The notes under the pieces: generated by a model
The model's database searches: none
What the model saw: only the letters and a program-made list of their open reading frames with translations
What the model was told of the DNA's origin: nothing
In this document: one piece after another, positions 23,344 through 33,937 of the stretch
How positions within the stretch are numbered: position 1 is the first letter of the stretch
Layout: every line of letters starts with the position of its first letter
Program-made: the position numbers and the translations under genes
Assembly: GCA_022376465.1 (NCBI GenBank)
Contig: JACDTU010000026.1
Location: 297,351-361,350 of the forward strand
Origin: Cubamyces lactineus
Lineage: Eukaryota > Basidiomycota > Agaricomycetes > Polyporales > Polyporaceae
Length of the DNA stretch: 64,000 nucleotides
Direction of reading: 5' to 3'

Positions 23344-23959
23344 ATGGTCAGTATCGCGTCCGAACGGCGTATCCTATGCATCCCAGGTGTTTTGGCAGCG
23401 TGTCGGACGCTCGGGGACACTGGATTGGTGTCTTCGCGTCCGGATGTACCCACCCCGTCCTAGCGAGAACTTTGCGCTGACTCGGGGCCTCCCTTCCTTT
23501 GCAACAGGCCTCCGCAGAACTCGCCGCGACCTACGCCGCTCTCATCCTTGCCGACGATGGCATTGAGATCACCGTCAGTCCCACTTCGCGCACTCTCATC
23601 GTACCTGCTTGACTCTGAACTTTCCCGGCGGCTCTAGTCTGACAAAATCCTCGCTCTGACCTCCGCGGCGGACGTCGAGCTCGAGCCCATCTGGGCTTCT
23701 CTCCTCGCGAAGGCGCTTGAGGGCAAGAACGTGAAGGACCTCCTCTCCAACGTTGGTGCCGGTGGTGCGGGCCCCGCTGCGGCGGCTGCTCCTTCCGCGG
23801 CGGCTGGCGGTGCCGCTGCTGCTGAGGCGCCCAAGGAGGAGGAGAAGAAGGAGGAGAAGGAGGAGTCCGACGACGACATGGTACGTCTCATATCTCAGAC
23901 GCACCCAGGGTGACACTGACAGGACGTACTTGCTACAGGGCTTCGGTCTCTTCGACTAA
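23344..23959 (+). CDS. 60S acidic ribosomal protein P1
   Basis: Part of the ribosomal stalk that recruits GTPase translation factors. Exons 23344-23346 (the ATG alone), 23508-23573, 23638-23880 and 23939-23959. The product begins [19 protein letters not shown], continues [20 protein letters not shown], has an Ala/Gly hinge and a charged run, and ends with the universal tail ESDDDMGFGLFD. About 110 residues, the usual length for P1. An intron falls directly after the start codon, and another splits the C-terminal tail after DDDM. All junctions are GT-AG. A housekeeping anchor in an otherwise accessory region. Confidence 0.95.
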
Positions 23960-25030
23960 GCGTCATCCCGCCGCTGCCTTCCCACTTCCATCTCTCGCTT
24001 TGGTGTCATACGTACTGCATAGCATCTCGCACGCGACATTGCCCTCCACACTGCGTTGTATTATCCTTGTCCATCCTTACTGCGCATGCCAAAAAGCCTA
24101 AAACACCAAAGCCCTACTGGTACCGATCGTTGCGGGTTTCTTGCCTTGAACGTCTGGACAGGTAAGTTCAGATTAGGTCTGCAACCTTGTCGATTGCCAG
24201 TCAAGTATGTCGAGAGTATCCCCGGCTCAAGGTCAAACGGGAAGACATTGTTCAGAGAATACCCCGAACCAATGCTTCAGAACGATCCGCACAATAGCGA
24301 CTGCTGGTGAACATTGCCGGAATCTCCGGTGCTCGTGGACTTGCAGGTCTACTGTTTTGACTGTCATACCGGTAGCCTAGATGCAGGTTCGCTAGGAATT
24401 AGCTCTATAGGAGCTTGCATCTAAGCGTTTCTCCGGGGCATAATCACATCGTTGCACAAAATATCTCTCTCTGCTACATCAAACCAGGCCAGGGAGAACT
24501 TTGTCTAGTCTGGACCGCAACTACGTATACTTGTGAAGACACGCCCTGCATGGGGACCCTGTTGCTTGTGAGTTGAACATAGGGCTTGAAGGGGGGGCTC
24601 ATGCACTAGATCAGGTCGCCCGCCCTCTTCTTGGATGCTTGTCCTGGGAGAAGAAGTAGAGACGTACTCGCAAGACGGGATACAACACGAGCCTGAGTCT
24701 GAGGGCCATGGCCAACGATGGGGGGCGGAAACAGGCGCTCGTTCACTGTTCACGGGCGCCAGAACGAGCACCATCTCTTTCCTCTACCGTGACCATAGCT
24801 CTACTACACGCCGCTCTTTGCACGTCCGTCAGTACAAAGCGAGGTGGAAAGTATGAATAGTATGTAACTTCAATTTCAAAGTGTTCCTGCATCCGGACTG
24901 ACTAAACTGTTACACGCCGTACATTCTCTTCATCTCTGGTCAAGACCGCCCAGCCCTTGAACACAGAATTCGATGGATCTAGGTGAGTAGACTGAATGAA
25001 GTCAGAGACTCGGTGCGTACCTGTAGTGAG
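23960..25030. other. Intergenic region (~1.1 kb)
   Basis: No gene supported on either strand; short frames lack splice support or family features. Confidence 0.45.
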
Positions 25031-25720
25031 CTACGTGCGGTCCCATGCCCGCATGAGTCTCAACCTCCTTCGCCGGAAAGACACCACGCTTCCCATCATC
25101 TTCTTCGCCCACTCTGTCGTAATCGCAGCCTTCATCTCGGCACTTTCATACTCAGGCGGACTCTCCCACTCGTGGATGGCCAGGTACTTCATCGGTTTCG
25201 CGCCCGCCGCGTCTGTGCCTATGGCACCAGACTGGAGGAGCACAAAGCGTCTGCTTCGCAACCACCCTGGAACTTTGGCGACCATCGGGATGTGCTCTTC
25301 GTCGTACCACCTGTTGAACTCGTCCTCGTCCTCTGGCTTGACGTCTACCTCGATGACACTCGCGTACGGACCAGGCTTGAGTGGATCATACTCGTCTCCG
25401 TTCTTCGGTGGATAGACTGGCTCGAGCAGCTCGTAGGTGCGTCGATCGAGAAGGCCGATGTGCGCAAGGTTGGTCTCCTCGCGTTCCGTTCGCGTTCTGG
25501 CGAGGTTGATGTAGGGCGCTGAGGTGAGCACGTCGGGGGAGGTGAGGTCGTATATCCCCGCGTAGGTCGGCCGTTCGCCGTCGACGGCTACCCAGCGCGA
25601 CCACGAGTAGAAACCTGGGACGGCTACACGTAGAGGTACGTGCTCGTTGTCGAGCCAGTCGTTGAACTCTTCTTCGGGGATGGACCCGGGCTCGGAGAAA
25701 ACGAACAGTAGAGCGGGCAT
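25031..25720 (-). CDS. EthD-like dimeric alpha/beta-barrel protein
   Basis: Single exon of 229 residues, starting MPALLFVFSEPGSIPEEEF. Two related halves carry FNDWLDNEHVPLRVAVPGFY and FNRWYDEEHIPMVAKVPGWL. This is the same family as the gene at 12782-13588, with clear similarity throughout. Proteins of this fold bind small hydrophobic ligands or act as small oxygen-handling enzymes; the ligand is unknown. Soluble, with no targeting signal. Because this copy starts cleanly with MPALLF, it shows what the 5' end of the paralogue next to the transposon should look like. Confidence 0.75.
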   Translation of the reverse strand: MPALLFVFSEPGSIPEEEFNDWLDNEHVPLRVAVPGFYSWSRWVAVDGERPTYAGIYDLTSPDVLTSAPYINLARTRTEREETNLAHIGLLDRRTYELLEPVYPPKNGDEYDPLKPGPYASVIEVDVKPEDEDEFNRWYDEEHIPMVAKVPGWLRSRRFVLLQSGAIGTDAAGAKPMKYLAIHEWESPPEYESAEMKAAITTEWAKKMMGSVVSFRRRRLRLMRAWDRT

Positions 25721-26142
25721 GTTTAGCGGATTGTGCAGTCCTCCTGGTGAACTCGCGGCACGATTTATACTCGCGCGTATAGTGTGGGAAGTACAGTCAG
25801 CACCGTGGCGGGCTGAAAGCCTAACTGCGATGCTGACTGTATTTGCCCGTCGTGTTTGATACCCATCGGCCGTGTATGTACCTGTCGGTTCTTGCTAAGG
25901 CATAGCGGTACCCGAAGTTATCGGCTGTTTCACGGGCATTGCGATAGTCAGCCCGAGCGTCTCCGCACGAAACCGACATTCACATCGAGGCAAGAAAAAC
26001 GACTATGCATCTCGAGCATAGCTAGCTCGAACGACTGCTAACTATTGAGCCAATCACTGCCGACACTTGAGGAGTGTGCAAGATGGTAGCGCTCCCACGG
26101 AATTCAAGAATGCCTTCCAATCGACACCCTTCCGCGCCACTC
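25721..26142. other. Intergenic region
   Basis: Promoter side of the EthD-like gene; TTATACTCGCGCGTATAG at about 25764-25784 may serve as TATA region. No gene seen. Confidence 0.35.
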
Positions 26143-26660
26143 CTATGCATCTTCAAGGGCCTCGTGTAGCTTAAGAGCCTGGTACGTTTCTCTTGTCCTC
26201 TTGTCCTTCTTCTCCGAACGCCAATTCCAGGGCATTCCGAAGCTCCTTCCGACGTCATCTATTGTATCCTCAAGCTCCTGGCCTGTCCGGTATATCGCGC
26301 CGAGTCCAGGGCCGTTCCTGACTTGGAGCAGTTCGAACTCTATGTCCTTTCCCCGTTACACATGAAGGCAACTTTCATAAGAGTCAGATTATTTCTTGAG
26401 CAACGTAACAATCACAGGAGGCCTGCCGAATATGAACCAAGCACGCAACTTGCTCAGCGGAGACGTCGCTCTCAATCTTGGTCTTCGCTCTATCGTAGAA
26501 GACGTAGGTTGTCATATTGATATTGGAATGCATCTTGGGCGCTCATTGCACCACTATGGTGAGAGATATTCGGACTCTGATGATATACCGCTGCTGGGTC
26601 AGCTTGCGGTGCGTATGATAATGTCTAGGGGCTCTATGCATCGCCTTGTTTACCCCATCT
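26143..26660 (-). pseudogene. Decayed, internally deleted glycosyltransferase copy
   Basis: Two separate pieces of the neighbouring glycosyltransferases are readable on the minus strand. Near 26400-26520 is MTTYVFYDRAKTKIESDVS, aligning with the N-terminal VITFCVASKLYDRTKAEIRN of the intact gene. At about 26345 down to a stop at 26143 is FELLQVRNGPGLGAIYRTGQ, aligning with ELLQVRNGHGLGPIHRMPGK near the C-terminus. The middle, including the sugar-donor motif, is missing and the remaining parts are in different states of decay. It is a relic of a third tandem copy. Confidence 0.65.
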
Positions 26661-26668
26661 GAATACGT

Positions 26669-28885
26669 TTAGGTGGCCTGCGCGTTGGCAAACGTCGACG
26701 GGTGTAGCTCACATAGCCGATCCAACATCGTCTCTGTTTCCATGCGCGCGACGCCCTTCTCTCCCCATGCTTCCCGCAGGGCGCGTTGCAAGCCCTCTAA
26801 CCTGATACGCTTCGATGCGCCGTCCGCGCCAAACGCCTGCACGAGTACATCGCGCAGCTCGTCCCGGACGGCGTCGATAGTGCCGACGAGCTTCTTCCCG
26901 GGCATGCGATGAATGGGTCCAAGCCCGTGGCCGTTCCGGACTTGGAGGAGCTCGTAGGCGATGTCGAGGTTGTGCGTGAGATGCACGGCGTTCGTGGCTT
27001 GGTCGACGGCTATGGGCCACACGATCCTGTTCACGAGGATTTTTGTCAGCATGGAGTGCCAAAGGTAGGTTCGTTCAGGACGATGAAGCTCACATTGGTA
27101 CGCCAGAGTATATGCACTCGAGCACGGTGTTATGTCCGCCATGTGTGAGACACCATCCCGTTGCCTGTGGACGGCGTGAGGATTCCAACGCAGTTGCATG
27201 AGAGGATGGTGAACTTACGGGATGCTCCAGGACCACCTGCTGGGGTACCCAGCCCGCCACAAAGGCGTGTGGACATTCGGAGAGCTTCGCTAGGATATCG
27301 TCGGGGAACACCTCCATGGGGCTGGAGCGCGCGACAACCTGTCGAGAGAAGGTACAGTGTCACCAATCAGTATATGCGCGAGATCTGCCGCGTCCGAGGA
27401 TACGTACAAAGGGAATATTCTGCTCCATCAGAACCTCGAAAGCGGCGACAAGCTTGGACGGATCGGTTGGCCAAAAGATCGAGCCAAACGAGATCTGTAC
27501 CGACAATCGTCATTTCCGGTATCCGAGGTACGGTGTATATAGCATACATAGACGAGTGAATGCCGGCCCTGCTCCTTGAGCTGCTTGTCCATGAACCTGA
27601 CGAGCTCGTTGGAGCCCTCCCCAGACTGCAGCGCAGTGGTCGAGCGCGCCCCGGAAGCGATGAGAGGGCCGACGAAGAAGGTTTGAACATCCCGTTGGGC
27701 GTAGTGTTCGCGGAGCGCTGTTGCTGCTTCGGGGTGGTATTCTGCGATGTCGAACGAGATCAACCCGTCCATTTGCTCGAACGTCCTAGTACGGTGGTGT
27801 GAGCAAGGCTACGGGACGGTGAGTGAGATCATCCATATAAGGCTTACGTGGAAGCTCTAATGAACACACGTCCGAGCAGTTTCGTTGGGAATGAAAACTA
27901 ATATGCCGTGATGGTGAGGATCGGAGGAGAGAGGACCAGGGATGGATGATGGCAAGCGAGCTTACAGATTGAGGTGCGAGCTCATGATCATACATTATCG
28001 GCAGACATGGCGACTCTATCAGATTGCCATGGGGAGACGAGAGCATCTCCAACGCAAGTCAGCTCGAATAAAAGGCGGGAGAGGAATCCTGTGACTCACT
28101 GCAGTGGCGACCTCGTCGAGCGACAGTCCCTCGCGAGCAGCGATTGCCTCGGCGACGGGGAGGAGGTTATGCCGGTAGACGGTCACGATGATGCCGGCCG
28201 AGACGGGACACCACGAGTACAGGTTGAGGTTGAGCGGGACGGGCGATTTCGTACGCTGTTCGTGGAGCGCATTGTAGATCTCTATACAGAAAGACTGTAA
28301 CGTAAAATTGAGTCATGACTGGTCACACTGGTATGAATGGTCAAGACATCGGTTACTGACGTCGAGGATCACCGCGCTGAGCGGTGAGCTGTGGATGTTG
28401 ACGAGCTGGCGGGTGCCGTCGACAGACTCGCATGCGACGGACTGTCCAGCACATAGCTTCTTCCATAAGGAAAGGAAACTGTCCCTGTGTACGGCAGGCT
28501 CGAGGACTTCTGACCCTTCCTCGAGGGGTATCAGCCTATGAGTCCGCAACACAGGGGAGGCTCGACATCAGGTATATTCAGCTGAAGCACGCCCGACATC
28601 GTACCTGATACGCTTGAGCAGGTCGTCCGAGTCATCTGGTCCAAGCTCGTTGCGGATCTCGGCCTTGGTTCGGTCGTAGAGCTTGCTAGCGACGCAGAAC
28701 GTGATGACGAGCGGTCGCATGCGGACCATGCGCGTAGCGAACACAGCAAGGGGACGTGCATGGCCTTGTGTCAACCGTTGATCGTCAGTCGAGAGCGTAG
28801 CGGGTGGGAATTCTACTAGTAGGAACTCACCCCAGAAATGTACAGGGACGAGGAGCAGATGCTTCGGGTCTGAATGGATCGTCAT
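26669..28885 (-). CDS. Family 1 UDP-glycosyltransferase (copy A)
   Basis: About eleven exons. Start at 28885 (MTIHSDPKHLLLVPVHFWG), spliced to HARPLAVFATRMVRMRPLVI. Acceptor-side domain first, then PCLPIMYDHELAPQS, FEQMDGLISFDIAEYHPEAA and VRFMDKQLKEQGRHSLVYV-ISFGS. The donor-binding signature is CPHAFVAGWVPQQVVLEHP, then after an intron [19 protein letters not shown] and [14 protein letters not shown]. This is the plant-like PSPG region with its catalytic-loop HGG and the terminal DQ that contacts the sugar. It transfers a sugar from a UDP donor to a small lipophilic acceptor; acceptor unknown. Cytosolic, with no signal peptide. Tandem paralogue of copy B with the same intron positions where I could compare. 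Confidence 0.85.
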
Positions 28886-29401
28886 GTTCGGATCGAATGT
28901 CAGCGCAGAGGACAGCAATGTCGAAGTCAGTTAGCATGTTGCAAGGATGAGAAGTTTTATGTGAACCCGCTGCATCGTCGTAGGAGCTATAGGGGCGCGG
29001 GCCCCGTTTGATTGAATGTACTATGAAACGTCCAGATCCCGCACGGATTCACCTACAGCACGCTTCTGCCGAAAGGTGGATGCGGCACCCGCCCTAGTAC
29101 GTCTGTCGTCATACGACACCGCGGATATGGGGTGCGATCCACTAAGAGACATAGTCCCGACTTGAGGGTACCCCGTTCGTGCCTGTAACTCTATATATGT
29201 CATTTCCATACGTTCATCTAAAAGTGAGAGGCTAGACGGTACACGTATCACGCATCAAGTTGAAGTCGTACATGACATCCGTCTTGCAAGGCGACACATA
29301 TCCCGGTCTACACGGAACGCCTGTCCGGGGTTAAGTCCAAGTCCAAGTCTAAGTCTAACTGCGCTGTCCAACTCCCGATTCCGGCTTCAAGCCAGTGGTG
29401 A
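28886..29401. other. Intergenic region between glycosyltransferase copies
   Basis: Promoter of copy A and 3' flank of copy B; a small AAGTCC simple repeat lies at about 29333-29355. No gene seen. Confidence 0.4.
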
Positions 29402-31606
29402 TCAGGCCTGCGCCGCTGCCGCCGCCGCCGCTTGAGCATCGGCAAACGTCGATGGGTGCAACGCCGAGACGCTGTCCAGGAACGCCTCCGTCTCCGCGCG
29501 CGCGACGCCCTTCTCGCCCCACGCGCCGTGCAGCGTCTCCCGGAGGACCTCGAGCCGCGCCCGCTTCGCCGCCCCGTCTGCCCCAAAGGCCTGCACGAGG
29601 ACGTCGCGCAGCTCGTCGCGCACGGCGTCGACGGTGCCGAGCAGCTTCTTGCCCGGCATGCGGTGGATGGGTCCGAGACCGTGCCCGTGCCGCACTTGGA
29701 GAAGCTCGTAGGCGACGTTGAGGTTGTGCGTAAGATGCACGGCGTTGGTGGCTTGGTCGACGGCTATGGGCCAGACAATCCTGTAAGGCGAAGTTGAGCA
29801 CGAGAGCGCGTAGGACGGAGAGATGGGGAGTGAACGGCTTACATGGGTACGCCGGAGTGTATGCATTCGAGCACAGAGTTGTGTCCGCCGTGGGTGAGGC
29901 ACCAGCCTGTGGCCTATGGCATACGAGTGGCATTCAGCAAGTTGCACGAGACGAGAAGGGAGCGCGCGACGCACAGGATGCTCCAGTACCGTTTGTTGAG
30001 GCATCCATCCCCCAATGAACGCATGTGGATACTTGGTGAGCTTGTCGATAAGGTCCTGCGGGAAAGCCTCCGTAGGGCTCGAGCGCGCGACGATCTACTC
30101 AGACACACAACGCGGGCAATAATAAGGATCAGGACGATCTTAAGAGTGGAAGGGAACGCACAAGTGGGATGTTTTGCTGCATCAGCACCTCGAAGGCCGC
30201 GGCGACCTTGGCGGGATCGGTCGGCCAGAAGAGCGAACCGAACGATACCTATCGAAAAAGGGTTATTCTCGTCTGAACCGATGTACACGTAGAGCGCATA
30301 TATACGTACGTAGACGATTGAGTTCTGTCCTCGTTCCTTAAGTTGCTTGTCCATGAACTTGAGGAGCTCCTCAGGGCGCTTTGTGTCCCGCCGTGCGGAG
30401 CCTGAACGCGCCTTGTTCACGATGAGAGGGCCGGCGTAGAAGCCTTTGATGTCCCTTTGCGCAAGGAACTCGCGGATCGCAACTGTCGCCTCGGGGTGGT
30501 ACTCTGCTGCATCGAAGGTGATCATGCCGTCCATGCTCCCGAACGCGCTATAAGAGACATCGGTGAGGGAACTGACGTCGATAGACGAGGGCAACAGTAC
30601 GATACGCTTACTTGGCAGCTTTCACGAAGATGCGACTCAGAAGCTGGGAAGGGAAGGAGAACTTCGCAATGTTAGAGTGCGAATCCGCGTGCGGGCGAGA
30701 AGGACGTACTGCCTGAGGCCCAAACTCGTGATCATACATAGTGGGAAGGCAAGGCGATTCTACCACGTTTCCCTTGGGAGAGCCGAGCATCTGTAAACCG
30801 TGTCAACACAGACGATCGTCGAGGGAAGGGGCAAGCGAAATATGACTCACTGCAACGGCGACTTCATGGAGCGACAGACCCTCGCGGGCAGCGATGGACT
30901 CAGCGATGGGGAGAAGATTCTGTCGGTAGAGAGCCACAACGACGCTAGTCGCGACGGGACACCAGGAGTACAGGTTGAGATGAAGCGGAACGGAAGACTT
31001 GACGCGCTGATCGTGTAGGGCGTCGAATATCTCCACAGCATAAGCCTATTCGGTGCACCTCAGTATCTCGTCGCGCGCACATATGGCGAGAGCGGCCTTA
31101 CGTCGATGACCACGGCGCTGAGAGGCAGGTCGAAGATGTTGATGGACTGCGGAGTGCCATCGACGGACTCGGCCGCCACCGACTGTCCGCTGCAAAGCTT
31201 TCCCCAGGCGGCAAAGAAGTTGTCTCTGTAGACGGCAGGGTCGAGGATTTCGGATCCTTCTTCGATCCGAAGCAGCCTGCAGCAAACCGGATCAGCCACA
31301 CGTTGACTCTCTGGCAGAAGGACAACTGTGAATGTACCTGGTGCGTTTGAGTAGCTCTTCCTCGCCCTCATTGAGCTCGTTGTAGATTTCTACTTTTGTT
31401 CTATCGTAGAACTTGCTGCCGGTACAGAAGGTGATGACGACGGGCCGCATGCGGACCATACGGACGGCGAGGACGGCGAGGGGACGAACATGACCTAGGA
31501 GGAGCGACGGCCATGAGTTACTACCAGATTATACGATGTCGGACTACGTACCCCAGAAGTGCATAGGGACGAAGAGAAGATGCTTGGGGTCGGACTGGAT
31601 GGCCAT
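29402..31606 (-). CDS. Family 1 UDP-glycosyltransferase (copy B)
   Basis: Same layout as copy A. Start at 31606 (MAIQSDPKHLLFVPMHFWG) and, after an intron, a HVRPLAVLAVRMVRMRP-type segment. Internal landmarks are MLGSPKGNVVESPCLPTMYD, MDGMITFDAAEYHPEATVAI, LLKFMDKQLKERGQNSIVYV and VSFGSLFWPTDPAKVAAAFE. The donor signature is [52 protein letters not shown], with introns splitting it. The C-terminus ends in an Ala-rich run before TGA at 29402-29404. It is complete by motif. The C-terminal exon is very close to copy A (TNAVHLTHNLNVAYELLQVR), which indicates a recent duplication or gene conversion. Substrate unknown. Confidence 0.85.
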
Positions 31607-32469
31607 GCTGAGCGTTGTCGCTGAATGTGGACGCAGAGTTGACACAGCTCGTCATGCGGCTACTTAAAGAATATGCGAGGCAATAGAGAGCATGTTAGGA
31701 GCATAGCGTACTGTTTGAATGTGTGGATGAAACGTCCAACACGAGAGCGGGATGGCTGCATATAAAACCGCTCGTTGCCGGTACTCGCTGCTGCGATAAG
31801 AGTGAGACTGGGAGGAACATTTACCGTTCAACGCGCGCGCTGCATTGATAGTGGATTGCGTGTACGGTGCGCGGATGAGCGATCACGGTTGAAAGGGGGA
31901 GATGGAACGTACCCTTCAAACGCACGTTGTTGAAGAAAAGAGGGGGCTGACAGTACTGCATGCTACAGTGCACGCGAGTGTTGCAGCCCATGGATAGAGG
32001 AGTGCGTGCAGCATGATAGAGGCGACGTTGGCGAGGGGTTGAAATGCGTGAATTGAAGATAGCCGGTGACCTGTGCGGGCTGCTTCGTCGTCGTCGCCGC
32101 CAACTTGGTTGCTGGATATAAGCGCTGGCGAGGGTTAGTGGGATAAGCGCCAGCATAGCCACTGATATTGAACGCTCAGGGATGATCGGCCCTATCCTTG
32201 CCACTTGTCCACAACGTTGGGACAACAGGGAGCACTCTGAGTTCACAACAGAGCCTTGAGACACTGGCAGACTCAGCTTCTCGTGCCAGTCGCTCTATAG
32301 TCTTCATGCTTACTTTGCGCGTCTCCACTCTCATCGCGGGCAAGTACAAGCCTTCCTCAAGTTTGAGTACGTCAAGTAGCGGCGTTGGAACCGTTTCATC
32401 ACTGATTACAGACGTGGCTGTTCTGCGGCCTCGTCTTACTGCTTTTTCTCTTGATTCCCTCTTAGCATA
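31607..32469. other. Intergenic region (~0.9 kb)
   Basis: No supported gene. Minus-strand frames at 31821-32264 and 32176-32526 show no recognisable features. Confidence 0.35.
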
Positions 32470-32997
32470 ATGGCCACGCAGAGCGGCACAGCCTTCACCC
32501 CAGCGGCGTCGTCTGGTAAGCATCACCCTATCATCAACGGCTGCGCGTCATCGCGTCTTCGCCGCGATCCTGACTCTGTGGTCGCTCAAAACGCAGAATA
32601 CAACCCCTAAGCGCGTACGTAGAAACTTCATCCCCTCAAGCACGCACTGTATGCGCTGCTCTTGAACCCGCCGTGTCGGAGGGGCCGCCCGCGAGCCAGT
32701 TGAAGCCCGCTGGGCCGGTGCCCATGGACGACTCGGATGGTCTTGAGGCCTTCGGGTCCCCCTGTTGGACGTGCTGATGCTGTACGACGCGCGTCAAGTC
32801 CTACAGCGGAAGGTCATTGTCCCGCGAGGACGACGGAGATAGCTAAGGGTCGGCATATCTAACACCTCGATCAGACGCATCTGGTGCACGATGTGTGAGG
32901 GGGAGAGGCTTGAGGCGTTCTTGGCGGCGAGAGAGAAGTGGTGGGGTATGCCGGACGAGTTGTTCAGTTTGGCTCAGGGAAATCAGCCTAAAGCGTA
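32470..32997 (+). CDS. Possible small gene, unrecognised
   Basis: Weak call. An ATG at 32470 opens MATQSGTAFTPAASS, followed by a plausible donor (GTAAGC). Downstream, a stretch reading SQLKPAGPVPMDDSDGLEAF and a last piece RIWCTMCEGERLEAFLAARE ending MPDELFSLAQGNQPKA before TAA at about 32995 look protein-like and are preceded by AG sites. The exon chain between them contains stops that I could not splice out with confidence. Cys-x-x-Cys (WCTMC) and a nearby CWTC hint at a small fungal cysteine-cluster protein. It may be a pseudogene. Confidence 0.25.
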
Positions 32998-33111
32998 ATC
33001 ACGATTTGAATACTGGGGTTGACGGTTCTACTGACTCGGCAGGGACTCTAGTGTACATCTCCATGATTGAAATACGTTGTTGGACATTGCGCCAGGACAG
33101 GCACTGGTAGA

Positions 33112-33680
33112 TCACACATGGCCGTGCCATCCGTGGTCCCAGCGCGGCATGAAACCCGAGTACCGATAGCGCTGAGGGGGAGGAACAGGAGGGTCCCTCT
33201 GGCCAACGTTGCGGAGCGTCCGGAAGTTGACGGGAGGCTCCCAGTAGATGAGCGCGCCCTCGGTGACGGGGGTGCCGTCTGGCTCTGTAGTATCGAGGAA
33301 GAGGATGGCGTTGGGGTTGATGTCGCCGTGGAGTTCGCCGGTGCGCTCGTATATGGCGCCATGAGCTGCGTTTGGGGTGAGTCTTTGTAAATCTCGGATG
33401 ATGAGGGGCGCATACCCTCGACGCCACAGAGCATGCCGTAGACCAATTCTTGTCCGTTGGCCATCTCGCTGAGGCTCCTCGGAGAGACCTCGCGGACGCG
33501 AGTGGCACGTTTGGGTGGCGAGTTGCTTCCGCTTGTGTGCTCCTGAGCTTCTGATGGAGTATCCGACGCGAGCATAGGTGCAGCTTCCGCAGTGCTAGCT
33601 GCATCGACATGCATGATAGTCTCTGCGTTGGACTGAACGTGCTGGGACTCTGAGGTGAGGGTGGTCGTCTGAGAGGACAT
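33112..33680 (-). CDS. Short protein-kinase-like (FunK1-type) fragment
   Basis: Start at 33680 (MSSQTTTLTSESQHVQSNAE). Two exons: the first ends VYGMLCGVE, and an intron (GTATGC to GCAG) joins it in frame to AHGAIYERTGELHGDINPNA followed by ILFLDTTEPDGTPVTEGALI. The HGDINPNAI element resembles the catalytic loop (H-D-N) of fungal-type FunK1 kinases, with GALIYWEPP where the DFD-like segment would be. The protein is only about 170 residues, so the ATP-binding lobe is missing and it ends soon after the loop (HGWHGHV). Either a remnant or a regulatory pseudokinase. Confidence 0.45.
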
Positions 33681-33937
33681 GGCAGGAAGGGAGATGCAGT
33701 AGATACATTTGTTGTGTCTTTGAAGGCTATATAGGTTGTTCTGTGGCTAAAGCGGGAGCACACAAAGCAGCCATTGTTCTCAGCCCAAGACAAAGTCCGA
33801 GAAAGACGGAGAGACGCGATGGATACGCGCGACGCGACATTCCCACGCCCCTCCTTCCCTTTCCGTCTGCGTCGGCCTGCGCTCTCTCTTCCACCACGAC
33901 CACCACGACCACCACGACAACGACGAGAGCTGAATAG

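Noticed and set aside
23596..23916. Minus-strand Leu/Ser-rich frame
   Set aside because: Antisense to the P1 gene, whose exon structure and conserved tail are certain.
31821..32264. Minus-strand open frame of 147 codons
   Set aside because: No family features and no splice support; composition does not look coding.
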